Positions 36,188 through 44,577 of a stretch of 64,000 bases of DNA are shown here, piece after piece. The stretch comes from Leifsonia shinshuensis (GTDB lineage: Bacteria > Actinomycetota > Actinomycetes > Actinomycetales > Microbacteriaceae), in the NCBI RefSeq assembly GCF_014217625.1, contig NZ_CP043641.1, positions 4,278,001 to 4,342,000 on the forward strand, in the 5' to 3' direction. The notes beneath the pieces are model-generated. The model was not told where the DNA came from and did not search any database. It saw nothing but the letters and a program-made list of their open reading frames with translations. Position 1 is the stretch's first letter; each line of letters starts with the position of its first letter. The position numbers and the translations under genes are program-made.

Positions 36188-36218
36188 AGAGTAGACGCTA
36201 TTGACCGATTGTCAATAG
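36188..36218 (-). promoter_or_regulatory. Promoter of the DUF6230 operon with overlapping palindromic operator
   Basis: On the minus strand: -35 TTGACA at 36215-36210, 16-bp spacer, -10 TACTCT at 36193-36188. A palindrome CTATTGAC-N5-GTCAATAG at 36198-36218 covers the -35 and the spacer, so a bound protein would block polymerase. The TetR gene 96 bp away is the natural candidate. Confidence 0.65.
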
Positions 36219-36313
36219 TCGGCCGAATGGAGGACGGCCGAATTGAGGGGGAAGGGCCGTTCCGGTCTTGTGGCGCGGTGCCCGGGCCGCTTCGCAGCGC
36301 CTAGGCTCGATCC

Positions 36314-36907
36314 ATGGACTCCGATCGGCGCACCCGGCTGACCCCGGACGAGCGCCGCGCGCAACTCGTCGCGCTCGGCGTCGCGCACCTCGCCGACCAG
36401 CCGCTCGACACCCTCACGATCGAGGAGCTGTCTGCGCGCGCGGGCGTGTCCCGCGCCCTCCTGTTCCACTACTTCGGGTCCAAGCAAGGCCTCCACCGGG
36501 AGGTCGTCCGCACCGCGCGGGACAGCATGCTGCACGCCACGGAGCCCGTCCCCGAGCTGCCGCCGCGCGAGCGGCTGCGCGACACGCTGACCCGCATCGT
36601 CGCCTTCGTGCGCGACCACAGCGGAACGTTCTACTCGCTGGTCCGCGGCATCGCCAGCGGCGACGAGGAGGTGCGCGTCGTGATCGAGGAGGCCAGGGCC
36701 GAGCAGGCCGAGCGCGTGCTCGCGGTGTTCCTCGAGCTCGGCGCGGCCGACACCCCGCTGCTGCGGATCGGCCTGCGCTCCTGGATCGCGTTCGCGGAGG
36801 ACGTGCTGGTCGCGAGCGCGATCGGCACCGACCTCCCGTCGGAGAGCATCGTCGCCTTCCTGGAGCGCAGCGCGAACGGGGTGGTGGAGGCGGTCCCGGC
36901 CGCGTAG
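36314..36907 (+). CDS. TetR/AcrR family transcriptional regulator
   Basis: 197 residues. The N-terminal helix-turn-helix (LTIEELSARAGVSRALLFHY, residues ~38-57) is standard, and the C-terminal effector domain is helical with several Glu/Arg stretches. The ligand is unknown. Genes for secreted/membrane proteins lie divergently upstream. A palindrome lies over their promoter. The ATG is preceded 6 nt by TAGGCT, and there is no Shine-Dalgarno, so the message is probably leaderless. Confidence 0.9.
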   Translation: MDSDRRTRLTPDERRAQLVALGVAHLADQPLDTLTIEELSARAGVSRALLFHYFGSKQGLHREVVRTARDSMLHATEPVPELPPRERLRDTLTRIVAFVRDHSGTFYSLVRGIASGDEEVRVVIEEARAEQAERVLAVFLELGAADTPLLRIGLRSWIAFAEDVLVASAIGTDLPSESIVAFLERSANGVVEAVPAA

Positions 36908-36919
36908 CGCCCGTCCCGG

Positions 36920-37249
36920 CTAGATCCCTTCCTCGTCCAGGTCGTCCTGCGTCAGGATCCCGTCGTCCGGGTTCCCCTCCGGATCGTGCTCGTCGTAGTC
37001 CGGCTCGGCCTCGCGCGCCTGACCGCCGGTCGGTCCGTCGTTGCCGTCGCCCGGTCCGTTCCACACCGTCTCGCCCGCGACGCCGTCGTTGGTCACCAGC
37101 TCGTCGGCGAAGTCGGCCTCCGCGATCGGGTCGTCCAGCGCGTAGTCGACCTCGCCGTCGCCGGGGTCGACCCAGCCGGCGGTGTCCCCGGCGTCGGAGT
37201 CGCCGATCTCCGGCTCGTCCGCGCCGTCCAGCGGAATGCGGTCGTCCAT
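36920..37249 (-). CDS. Acidic hypothetical protein
   Basis: 109 residues, extremely acidic (roughly one third Asp/Glu) and without hydrophobic segments. No domain is recognisable. The repeated pattern D-x-x-D-x-G is compatible with calcium or RNA-binding-mimic roles, but nothing supports one over another. Similar acidic proteins of about this size are common in actinobacteria. It lies downstream of, and opposite to, the TetR gene. Confidence 0.6.
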   Translation of the reverse strand: MDDRIPLDGADEPEIGDSDAGDTAGWVDPGDGEVDYALDDPIAEADFADELVTNDGVAGETVWNGPGDGNDGPTGGQAREAEPDYDEHDPEGNPDDGILTQDDLDEEGI

Positions 37250-37331
37250 CCTCGTCCCCTCTCTCCTGCGGTCGGCTGTTCGGGCCGAACGTACACCCGC
37301 GCGCCGGCGCCGCAGGAGAGGGGAGCGACGA

Positions 37332-38237
37332 CTAGGGCTTCGGGAAGCTGTAGGTGCCGCTCGAGCCGGCGTCCTTGACCGCCGCCGCGACGAAGGCCGC
37401 GAACTGCGACGCGTCGGTGAAGCCGCCCTGGTAGCGCTCGCCGTTCACGAACACGGTCGGCGTGCCGAAGCTGCCGGTCGACGGGTTCTTGAGCTGGGAG
37501 TTGCCCACCGCCTCGTTCGTGCGGTCGGTCACGAACTTCGAGAAGGTCTGCTGGTTCACGCACTTCGTGACGTCAGCGGAGTCCACCCCCACCGTCTTGA
37601 ACAGCGACAGCATCTTGGCGTTCGTCAGGCCGGAGCCGGTCTGCTCGTCCGGCTGGTTGGCGAACAGCGCGCTGTTGGCGTCGAAGAACTTGTCGGGCTC
37701 GTAGTTCGCCACGCACGACATCGCCGCCGCGGCGCGGGTCGAGTACTGGTTGTTGGTGCTGGAGTCGAGGATGGCGATCGGGTGGATCTCGAGCGTCGCC
37801 GTGCCGTCCGCCATCATCTGCTTCATCTGCGAGGAGTTCGTGGTCTCGAACTGGTCGCAGTACGGGCACTGGTAGTCCAGCCAGATCTGGATGTGCGCGG
37901 TCTTGCCGTCGAGCGTCTGCGTGGTCGGGGTCGGCTTCGCGCCCTGCGCGATGGCCGGGGTGGTGACCGCCTTGTCGGACTTGGTCAGCAGGAGGCCGCC
38001 GCTGAGCATGTTCTTCGGGTTGGCGACGCTGCTGGATGCGCTGACACTGGTGAAGATGATGACGCCGACGATGGTGAGCACCGCGATGATGCCGACGATC
38101 ACCGAGCTCTGCACGATGATCTTGCGCCGTTTGGCCTTCTTCGCGGCCTCCTCACGCATCCGGCGAGCGGTCTCGCGCGCCTCGGCACGGCGATCGTTCT
38201 TCGTCGGGGTCGTCGCGCCTCTGCCCGTAGCAGCCAT
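37332..38237 (-). CDS. DsbA family thioredoxin-fold protein, membrane anchored
   Basis: 301 residues. A basic N-terminus (KNDRRAEARETARRMREEAA) and one helix (about 42-65) anchor it so that the thioredoxin domain faces outward. The active site is CPYC (W-L-D-Y-Q-C-P-Y-C-D-Q-F) and the cis-Pro loop reads G-T-P-T-V-F. Mycobacterial/actinobacterial homologues are annotated DsbA family and are thought to assist disulfide formation of exported proteins. It is alone in its transcription unit. Confidence 0.88.
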   Translation of the reverse strand: MAATGRGATTPTKNDRRAEARETARRMREEAAKKAKRRKIIVQSSVIVGIIAVLTIVGVIIFTSVSASSSVANPKNMLSGGLLLTKSDKAVTTPAIAQGAKPTPTTQTLDGKTAHIQIWLDYQCPYCDQFETTNSSQMKQMMADGTATLEIHPIAILDSSTNNQYSTRAAAAMSCVANYEPDKFFDANSALFANQPDEQTGSGLTNAKMLSLFKTVGVDSADVTKCVNQQTFSKFVTDRTNEAVGNSQLKNPSTGSFGTPTVFVNGERYQGGFTDASQFAAFVAAAVKDAGSSGTYSFPKP

Positions 38238-38356
38238 TCAGGTCATTCCATTCGAGAAAGTGGACAAGTCTCCAGGAGCAAGAGTATGGGCAAAAGCTTT
38301 GGATGTGCCGAACACCCGGCTAGCGTGGGCCCGGTGATGACTTGCGAGAGCGCACG

Positions 38357-38980
38357 ATGACGGCCGACGACGCGGCGCGCAGCTCCGGCTCCGCGACCGC
38401 GGGGGCCGAATACGCCGCGCGGCTCCGCCGGCTCGACCAGTCCCGGTGGCGGCGCGTGCTCAACGTCCAGGCGCCGTACCGCTGGAACATCCGGCGGCTG
38501 CAGCTCGGCCGGGTGCTCGACGTCGGCTGCGGTCTCGGACGCAACCTGGCCCACCTCGGCAACGACAGCGTGGGGGTCGACCACAACGCCGAGTCCATCG
38601 CGATCGCGCGGGAGAGGGGGCTGACGGCGTTCACGAGCGCCGAATTCCTGTCGAGCGGTTTCGCGGTGCACGGCGCCTTCGACTCGCTGCTGTTCGCGCA
38701 CGTCATCGAGCATGTGTCGCGGGAGTACGCGGTGGGACTCGTGCGCGAGTACCTCCCGTACCTGAAGCCCGGCGGGACGGTCTGCTTCATCACGCCGCAG
38801 GAGCGCGGCTACGCCAGCGACACCACGCACGTGACCTTCACCGACTTCACCGACCTCGACCGGCTCTCCCGGGCGACCGGGCTGGTGCCGGTGCGGCACT
38901 ACAGCTTCCCGCTGCCGCGCGCCGCGGGAAAGGCGTTCCTGTACAACGAGTTCGTCTTCCTGGCGCGCGCCGCCGCCTGA
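38357..38980 (+). CDS. Class I SAM-dependent methyltransferase
   Basis: 207 residues from ATG 38357. The SAM-binding motif is V-L-D-V-G-C-G-L-G-R-N-L (about 53-64); after that comes V-G-V-D-H-N and, in motif IV, F-A-H-V-I-E-H-V. It resembles the UbiE/methyltransferase-11 group; substrate unknown. A TTG start 15 bp upstream is possible but less likely. Converges with the lldD operon. Confidence 0.85.
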   Translation: MTADDAARSSGSATAGAEYAARLRRLDQSRWRRVLNVQAPYRWNIRRLQLGRVLDVGCGLGRNLAHLGNDSVGVDHNAESIAIARERGLTAFTSAEFLSSGFAVHGAFDSLLFAHVIEHVSREYAVGLVREYLPYLKPGGTVCFITPQERGYASDTTHVTFTDFTDLDRLSRATGLVPVRHYSFPLPRAAGKAFLYNEFVFLARAAA

Positions 38981-38989
38981 GCCGGCGGG

Positions 38990-40246
38990 TCAGACCCGCG
39001 CAGGCGCGGCCGGCGCGTCGACCGGGAGCAGCCGGCGCAGCTGCGTGACGTGCGCGGGCGTGAGGTCGGCGAGAGTCGGCACCTCCAGCAGCTTCATGGT
39101 GCGGACGACCTGGTCGCCGAGGATCTGGATGGTGCGGTCGACGCCGGCGCGGCCTCCCGCCATCAGCCCGTAGAGGTAGGCGCGGCCGATCAGGGTGAAC
39201 TTCGCGCCGAGCGCGTAGGCGGCGACGATGTCCGCGCCGTTCATGATGCCGGTGTCGATGGCGACCTCGGTGCGGTCGCCGACCGCCTCGACGACCTTCG
39301 GCAGCAGGTGGAAGGGGATCGGCGCGCGGTCGAGCTGGCGGCCGCCGTGGTTGGAGAGCACGATCCCGTCGACGCCGAGGTCGACGAGCTTGACCGAGTC
39401 CTCCACGTTCTGGACGCCCTTGACGACGATCTTCCCCGGCCACATGCTGCGGATGATGTCGAGGTCGGCGAAGCTGATCGACGGGTCCATCGCCGCGTCG
39501 AGCAGCTCGCCGACCGTGCCGCCTGTCGAGGACAGCGACGCGAACTCCAACTTCGGCGTGGTGAGGAAGTCGTACCACCACCACGGCCGCGGGATCGCGT
39601 TGACGATGGTGCCGAGGGTGAGCTGCGGCGGGATGGAGAAGCCGTTGCGCTTGTCGCGCAGCCGCGCGCCGGCGACCGGGGTGTCGACGGTGAAGAACAG
39701 CGTGTCGAAGCCGTTCGCGGCGGCGCGGCGGACGAGCTCGTAGGAGATCTCGCGGTCGCGCATCACGTAGAGCTGGAACCAGTTGCGGCCGGTGGGGTTG
39801 GCGGCCTTCACGCCCTCGATGGACGTCGTGCCGAGCGTGGACAGCGTGAACGGGATGCCCGCGGCTCCCGCGGCCCCCGCGCCGGCGACCTCGCCCTCGG
39901 TCTGCATGAGGCGGGTGAAGCCGGTGGGCGCGATCCCGAACGGCATCGCCGACCGGCCGCCCCAGATCTCGCAGGACGTGTCGACCGTGGACACGTCGCG
40001 CAGGATCGACGGGTGGAACTCGATGTCCTGGAACGCCTGCCGCGCGCGGGCCAGCGACAGCTCGCCCTCCGCCGCGCCCTCGGTGTAGTCGAAGGCGGCC
40101 TTCGGGGTGCGGCGCTTCGCGATCGTCCGCAGGTCCTCGATGGTGAGGGCGGCGCTCAGCCGGCGCTTCTTCGCGTCGAGCTCCGGCTTCTTGAACGACA
40201 GGAGCTCGAACAGCTCGGCGGGCTTGGGGAGTTGGCGGGTGACCAT
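38990..40246 (-). CDS. lldD: FMN-dependent alpha-hydroxy acid dehydrogenase, probable L-lactate dehydrogenase
   Basis: 418 residues. FMN-binding and catalytic features: [18 protein letters not shown], the substrate-binding S-N-H-G-G-R-Q with the active His, and [12 protein letters not shown]. This is the LldD type that oxidises L-lactate to pyruvate and passes electrons to quinone. The gene is 10 bp downstream of a GntR/FCD regulator gene and so probably in one operon. The N-terminus ([14 protein letters not shown]) is typical of actinobacterial LldD. Confidence 0.88.
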   Translation of the reverse strand: MVTRQLPKPAELFELLSFKKPELDAKKRRLSAALTIEDLRTIAKRRTPKAAFDYTEGAAEGELSLARARQAFQDIEFHPSILRDVSTVDTSCEIWGGRSAMPFGIAPTGFTRLMQTEGEVAGAGAAGAAGIPFTLSTLGTTSIEGVKAANPTGRNWFQLYVMRDREISYELVRRAAANGFDTLFFTVDTPVAGARLRDKRNGFSIPPQLTLGTIVNAIPRPWWWYDFLTTPKLEFASLSSTGGTVGELLDAAMDPSISFADLDIIRSMWPGKIVVKGVQNVEDSVKLVDLGVDGIVLSNHGGRQLDRAPIPFHLLPKVVEAVGDRTEVAIDTGIMNGADIVAAYALGAKFTLIGRAYLYGLMAGGRAGVDRTIQILGDQVVRTMKLLEVPTLADLTPAHVTQLRRLLPVDAPAAPARV

Positions 40247-40256
40247 GTTCGTGTGC

Positions 40257-40985
40257 CTAACGTGCGTCGGTGATTGGGTCGGAAGGGGACAGGGTGCGGG
40301 CGTCGCGGTAGTAGCCGCTGATGTGGTCGTGGATGCGGGTGTGCGCCGCCGCAGGGTCGCCGGCGTCGATGGCGTCGATCACGCCGCGGTGCTCGGCGCG
40401 GAGCCGGGCAGCCATGGCGTCCCAGTCCGGGATGCGCTCGGCGCCGGCGAGGACGTAGCCCTCGATGGAGTTGCGCAGACCCGCCATCATCGTCGCGACG
40501 ACGGCGTTGCCCGCCGCCTCCGCGAGCGCGAGGTGGAACCGGGCGTCGAGCGCCAGGAACTCCGGCGCGGTGAGGGCGGGTTCGTCCATCGCGTCGAGAA
40601 GCTGACGCGCGTCGGCGAGGTCGACAGGGGAGTGCCCGGCCAGCTCGCCTGCGACGGACGACTCCAGCAGGAGTCGCGTACTGACCACGTCCGCGACCGG
40701 GAAACCGCTCGCCGCGACCTGGAGCCGCATGAGCGCCTCCATCCCGCCCTGCGGCCGCGCGATGATGATGGCGCCGGAGCTCGGCCCGGAGCCGGTCTGC
40801 GTGCGGATCAGTCCCATGGCCTCCAGCACCCGGACGGCCTCGCGGACGCTGGAGCGCGCGACGCCGAACTCGGCGGCCAGCGCGCGCTCGGGAGGGAGGT
40901 GGTCGCCGGGCCGCAGCCGGCCGTCGACGAGGCGCTCCTCGATGCGGGCGAGCACGCTCTCCCACGCCTTCGGCTCGGTCGTCAT
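40257..40985 (-). CDS. GntR family regulator, FadR/LldR type
   Basis: 242 residues. An N-terminal winged helix ([20 protein letters not shown]) is followed by a FCD-type effector domain with the metal-binding His set (F-H-L-A-L-A, N-A-V-V, H-R-G-V-I, H-D-H-I). It is the first gene of the lldD operon and probably controls it in response to lactate. Two TGGTCNGACCA sites cover its own start region. ATG at 40985. Confidence 0.88.
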   Translation of the reverse strand: MTTEPKAWESVLARIEERLVDGRLRPGDHLPPERALAAEFGVARSSVREAVRVLEAMGLIRTQTGSGPSSGAIIIARPQGGMEALMRLQVAASGFPVADVVSTRLLLESSVAGELAGHSPVDLADARQLLDAMDEPALTAPEFLALDARFHLALAEAAGNAVVATMMAGLRNSIEGYVLAGAERIPDWDAMAARLRAEHRGVIDAIDAGDPAAAHTRIHDHISGYYRDARTLSPSDPITDAR

Positions 40986-40999
40986 GGCGTCCTCTCGTG

Positions 41000-41023
41000 T
41001 GGTCGGACCATATGGTCAGACCA
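41000..41023. promoter_or_regulatory. Two GntR/FadR-type operators upstream of the GntR-lldD operon
   Basis: TGGTCGGACCA (41000-41010) and TGGTCAGACCA (41013-41023): two 11-bp palindromes of the T-G-G-T-C-N-G-A-C-C-A type recognised by FadR-subfamily regulators. Centres are 13 bp apart, 15 bp upstream of the ATG. Autorepression is likely. Confidence 0.7.
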
Positions 41024-41064
41024 CACGATAGCACGCCGTTCCAGCGCGACGGCGAGAGGCCGGC

Positions 41065-42510
41065 TCAGTCGGCGGGCGCGGGAGCGCGCCCGAACTCCAC
41101 GTCCTCCACGCGAGAGCGCGGCATCGCGATGCCCGCCACGATGGTCAGCGCCGCGACCACGGCCACCGCCGTGAACACCGCGGTCGACGCGACCTGCACG
41201 GCCGCGGGCGAATGCGCCCCGCCGGTGCTGGACAGGATGATCGCGTTCGCGATCGCGCCGAAGACCGCTACGCCCACCGCGCTGCCGATCGACCGCGCGA
41301 ACATGTTCGTCCCTGTCACGACGCCGCGCTCGCTCCACGCGACGCTCGACTGCGCCGCGATCAGCGTGGGTGTCGCGACCAGGCCCATCCCGAGCCCGAC
41401 CACGAAGCAGCTCACCGCCACGAACAGCACGCTCGGGTGCACGCTCGTCGCCGCGAGGATGATCGTGCCGACGATCGCGATGCCGGTGCCGAGCAGCGCG
41501 GTGCTGCGGAAGCCGATCCGCAGGTAGAAGCGCCCGGAGATGCTGGCCGCGATGGGCCAGCCGAGCGTCAGCGCCGCGACCGCTAGGCCGGCCACCAGCG
41601 GGGGTGCGCCGACCGTGGCCTCCAGGTAGGTCGGCACGTAGGAGGTGAGGCCGATCAGGATGGCGCCGATGCCGAGCGAGATGAGCGTGGTCGTGACCAG
41701 CAGCCGCCGGGACAGCACCCAGAGCGGCATGACCGGCTCCGCCGCGCGGCGCTCCACCAGGGCGAAGGCGACCAGCAGGAGGGCGCCGAGCGCGAACGCG
41801 CCGATGCTCCACACCGAGTCCCACGCCCAGGCCTGGCCGCCCTCCAGGACGGCGAGGATGAGCAGCGACATCCCCGCGGTGAGCAGCGCGGATCCGGCGT
41901 AGTCGATGCGGTGCTTCTTGCGCTCGATGCTCTCGTGGAAGCTGCGGATCAGCATCCACGCCGCCAGGATGCAGAGCGGCACGTTGACGAAGAAGATCCA
42001 CCGCCACGACAGGAACTGCGAGAACAGGCCGCCGAGCGTCGGTCCGACGACCGAGGAGATCGCCCACACGCTCGCGAGGTAGCCCTGGGTCTTGGCGCGC
42101 TCGGCCACCGTGTAGATGTCGCCCGCGATCGTCATCGACATCGGCTGGATGGCGCCGGCGCCGAGGCCCTGCAGCGCGCGGAACGCGATCAGCGCGGGCA
42201 TGCTCCACGCGAACCCGCAGAGCACCGAGCCGAGGAAGAAGAGGCCGATTCCCGCCAGGACGATCGGCTTGCGCCCGACCGTGTCGGACAGCTTGGCGTA
42301 GACCGGCACCGAGACCGCCTGCGCCAGCAGGTAGATGGAGAACAGCCACGGGAACGAGGCGAAGCCGCCCAGGTCGCGCACGATCGAGGGGACGGCGGTG
42401 GCGAGGATGGTCGCGTCGATCGCGACCAGTCCGGTGGTCAGCATCAGTGCGATCAGGATCGGTCCGCGCTCGGACCGGAAGCCGACGCTCGCCCGGGAGA
42501 TTTCGTTCAT
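41065..42510 (-). CDS. MFS transporter, DHA2 (EmrB/QacA) type
   Basis: 481 residues with about 14 hydrophobic helices. Family motifs: L-V-A-I-D-A-T-I-L (motif D1 region), K-L-S-D-T-V-G-R-K (motif A) and the antiporter motif C G-P-T-L-G-G. DHA2 members export drugs or toxic compounds with proton exchange. The ATG at 42510 was chosen since the upstream frame is a shadow. It is divergent from the ArsR-type gene, so that regulator may control both directions; substrate unknown. Confidence 0.9.
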   Translation of the reverse strand: MNEISRASVGFRSERGPILIALMLTTGLVAIDATILATAVPSIVRDLGGFASFPWLFSIYLLAQAVSVPVYAKLSDTVGRKPIVLAGIGLFFLGSVLCGFAWSMPALIAFRALQGLGAGAIQPMSMTIAGDIYTVAERAKTQGYLASVWAISSVVGPTLGGLFSQFLSWRWIFFVNVPLCILAAWMLIRSFHESIERKKHRIDYAGSALLTAGMSLLILAVLEGGQAWAWDSVWSIGAFALGALLLVAFALVERRAAEPVMPLWVLSRRLLVTTTLISLGIGAILIGLTSYVPTYLEATVGAPPLVAGLAVAALTLGWPIAASISGRFYLRIGFRSTALLGTGIAIVGTIILAATSVHPSVLFVAVSCFVVGLGMGLVATPTLIAAQSSVAWSERGVVTGTNMFARSIGSAVGVAVFGAIANAIILSSTGGAHSPAAVQVASTAVFTAVAVVAALTIVAGIAMPRSRVEDVEFGRAPAPAD

Positions 42511-42558
42511 CCCTGTGAACAACAGCCGGTCATCCCGATCATTCCCGCGCCACGCGAC

Positions 42559-42605
42559 TTGACGTGAAAGAAACGAACGCGCACAATCTGAAACATGTCT
42601 TTCAC
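42559..42605 (+). promoter_or_regulatory. Promoter of the ArsR-MFS operon with overlapping inverted repeat
   Basis: -35 TTGACG (42559-42564), 17 bp, -10 CACAAT (42582-42587); the start would fall at the ATG (42595), giving a leaderless mRNA. GTGAAAGA (42564-42571) and TCTTTCAC (42598-42605) form an inverted repeat that covers the promoter and start codon and may bind the ArsR-type product. Confidence 0.6.
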
Positions 42606-43242
42606 ATCGGACGATCGACCTGCAGGAGGCCGCCACGAGGACCGCAGGACGGTCACCGACCCGCGCGCGCTCCGGGCGCTCGCCCATCCGCTCCGGCTCG
42701 CGCTGCTCGACCACCTGATGTCATTCGGCGCGAGCACCGCCAGCGACTGCGCGGAGGCGGTCGGCTCGACGCCCTCCAACTGCAGCTACCACCTGCGCGC
42801 CCTGGCGAAGTTCGGGCTGGTGGAGCGGGTGGAGGCCGAGGACGGCCGCGAGCGCCCCTGGCAGTCCACGGCCACCGGGCTCACCCTCGGCCGCACCGAG
42901 GACCCGGCGATGCAGTTCGGGGTCGACACGGTCGAGCGGTTCTTCGCCGACCATCAGATCGACGAGGACGCCGCCCGGCTGCACCGCTCGATCGCACAGC
43001 GCGACAGCGTGCCGGAGGAGTGGCGGGAGGCCAGCATCCTCTCCGGCTACGCGCTGCGGATCGCGCCGGACGAGCTCCGCGAGCTGGGGGAGCGGCTGGA
43101 CGCGCTCATCCGCCCCTACATCGCGCTCACCCGCTCCGACGCCCCGGACGACAGCGCTGTTGTCGTGCTGGGCCTGAACGCCTTCCGGCACCCGGATGAG
43201 AAAAACGCCGCTGAGAAGAACGCTGAGAAGAACCCATCATGA
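42595..43242 (+). CDS. ArsR/winged-helix transcriptional regulator
   Basis: 215 residues. An ArsR-type winged helix (ALAHPLRLALLDHLMSFG, A-S-D-C-A-E-A-V-G-S-T-P-S-N-C-S-Y-H-L-R-A-L) is followed by a long helical C-terminal region that lacks the usual metal-binding ELCVCDL site, so it probably senses something else. It ends in a Lys/Asn-rich stretch. The stop overlaps the next MFS start (ATGA), so it is translationally coupled with that transporter. Likely autoregulator. Confidence 0.9.
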   Translation: MSFTSDDRPAGGRHEDRRTVTDPRALRALAHPLRLALLDHLMSFGASTASDCAEAVGSTPSNCSYHLRALAKFGLVERVEAEDGRERPWQSTATGLTLGRTEDPAMQFGVDTVERFFADHQIDEDAARLHRSIAQRDSVPEEWREASILSGYALRIAPDELRELGERLDALIRPYIALTRSDAPDDSAVVVLGLNAFRHPDEKNAAEKNAEKNPS

Positions 43243-44510
43243 CCCGCTCACCTCTCTTCCGCCGCGACTACGGCCTGATCTGGTCGGCCGGCCTCGTCTC
43301 CGACACCGGGGACTGGCTGCTGATGATCGCCCTCCCGCTGTTCGCGTTCTCGGCGACCGGCTCCGCGCTCGGCGCCTCGACCGTGTTCCTCGCCGAGCTC
43401 ATCCCGATGCTGCTCGCCGGCACCTTCCTCGGCGTGCTGGTCGACCGCTGGGATCCGCGGCGCACGATGATCGTCACCGCGCTGATCCAGGGCGTCGCCC
43501 TGCTGCCGCTGCTGGCCGCCGGCCCCGACCGGATGGGCATCGTCTACGCGGTCGCCGCGGTGCAGGCCTGCCTCGGCGCCGTGATGAACCCGGCTCGCCA
43601 GTCGACGGTGCCGCGGCTGCTGAAGCCGGACGAGCTCGGCCGCGGCAACGCGCTGCTCGCGATCAGCGACAACCTCGCCCGACTGGTCGGCTCGCCGCTC
43701 GGCGGTCTCGCGTTCGCGGTGTCCGGCCTCCCGGGCGTCGTGATCGTGGACGCCGTGTCGTTCGGCGTGACCGCCGTCCTGGTCCTCTTCACCCGTCCGC
43801 TGCCGCCGCGCGTGCACGAGCCGGGGGAGGAGTCCGCGCCCGCAGTCGAGCGCCGGCTGCTGCGGGAGTGGGTGGAGGGCATGGCAACGATCGTGCGCAG
43901 CAGGGAGCTGGCGACCGTCACGGTCATCGCCATCATCGGCAGCGTCGCGCAGGGCGTCTTCCTCGTCCTCTTCATCGTCTACGTCACCGAGAACCTGCAC
44001 GCCGGGGACACGGAGGTCGGCATCCTGCGCGGCGTCCAGGCCATCGGCGGCGTGCTCGGCGGCCTCCTCACCGGGCTGATCGTGCACCGGGTCGCGCCGC
44101 GCTGGCTGATCGGCGTCGGCTACCTCGTGTTCGGCGCGCTCTCGCTGCTGACCTGGAACCTGGCCCCGGTCACGACGGCCGTCTGGGTCTACGCCGGCCT
44201 GTTCATCGCGATGGGCCTGCCCGGGGTCGCGACCGAGACGGGCGAGATCACGCTCGTGCAGACGGTCACGCCGCGCGCGGCGCTCGGGAGGGTGATCGCC
44301 GCGGTGCGGACGATCTCCGGCGCGGCCCAGGGCGTCGGCCTCCTGGTCGCCGGTCTCATCGCGGCGTCGGTCGGGACGGTCCATGTGCTGGACGCGCAGG
44401 CCTCCCTCTATCTGCTGTGCGGGGTGCTCGCCCTGGTGTTCCTCGGCGGCGGGCGCACGACGCGGGAGACCGTGCCAGAACCGGCCGCCTCCGCCGCGAC
44501 GCCCTCCTGA
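43239..44510 (+). CDS. MFS transporter (Bcr/TetA-like, 12 helices)
   Basis: 423 residues with about 12 hydrophobic helices. Motif A is V-D-R-W-D-P-R-R-T, and P-A-R-Q-S-T-V-P-R-L fits the enterobactin-exporter/MFS_3 group of actinobacterial drug exporters. ATGA overlap with the regulator gene. A probable efflux protein with unknown substrate; the N-terminal Asp near D-T-G-D-W and the G-S-P-L-G-G motif are conserved. Codon usage is native. Confidence 0.88.
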   Translation: MTRSPLFRRDYGLIWSAGLVSDTGDWLLMIALPLFAFSATGSALGASTVFLAELIPMLLAGTFLGVLVDRWDPRRTMIVTALIQGVALLPLLAAGPDRMGIVYAVAAVQACLGAVMNPARQSTVPRLLKPDELGRGNALLAISDNLARLVGSPLGGLAFAVSGLPGVVIVDAVSFGVTAVLVLFTRPLPPRVHEPGEESAPAVERRLLREWVEGMATIVRSRELATVTVIAIIGSVAQGVFLVLFIVYVTENLHAGDTEVGILRGVQAIGGVLGGLLTGLIVHRVAPRWLIGVGYLVFGALSLLTWNLAPVTTAVWVYAGLFIAMGLPGVATETGEITLVQTVTPRAALGRVIAAVRTISGAAQGVGLLVAGLIAASVGTVHVLDAQASLYLLCGVLALVFLGGGRTTRETVPEPAASAATPS

Positions 44511-44577
44511 GTCGCGACTTGACGCGAAACCCGGCCGATTGCCAGAGGTTTCGCGGATCGGCACGTAGGGTGTCGGT

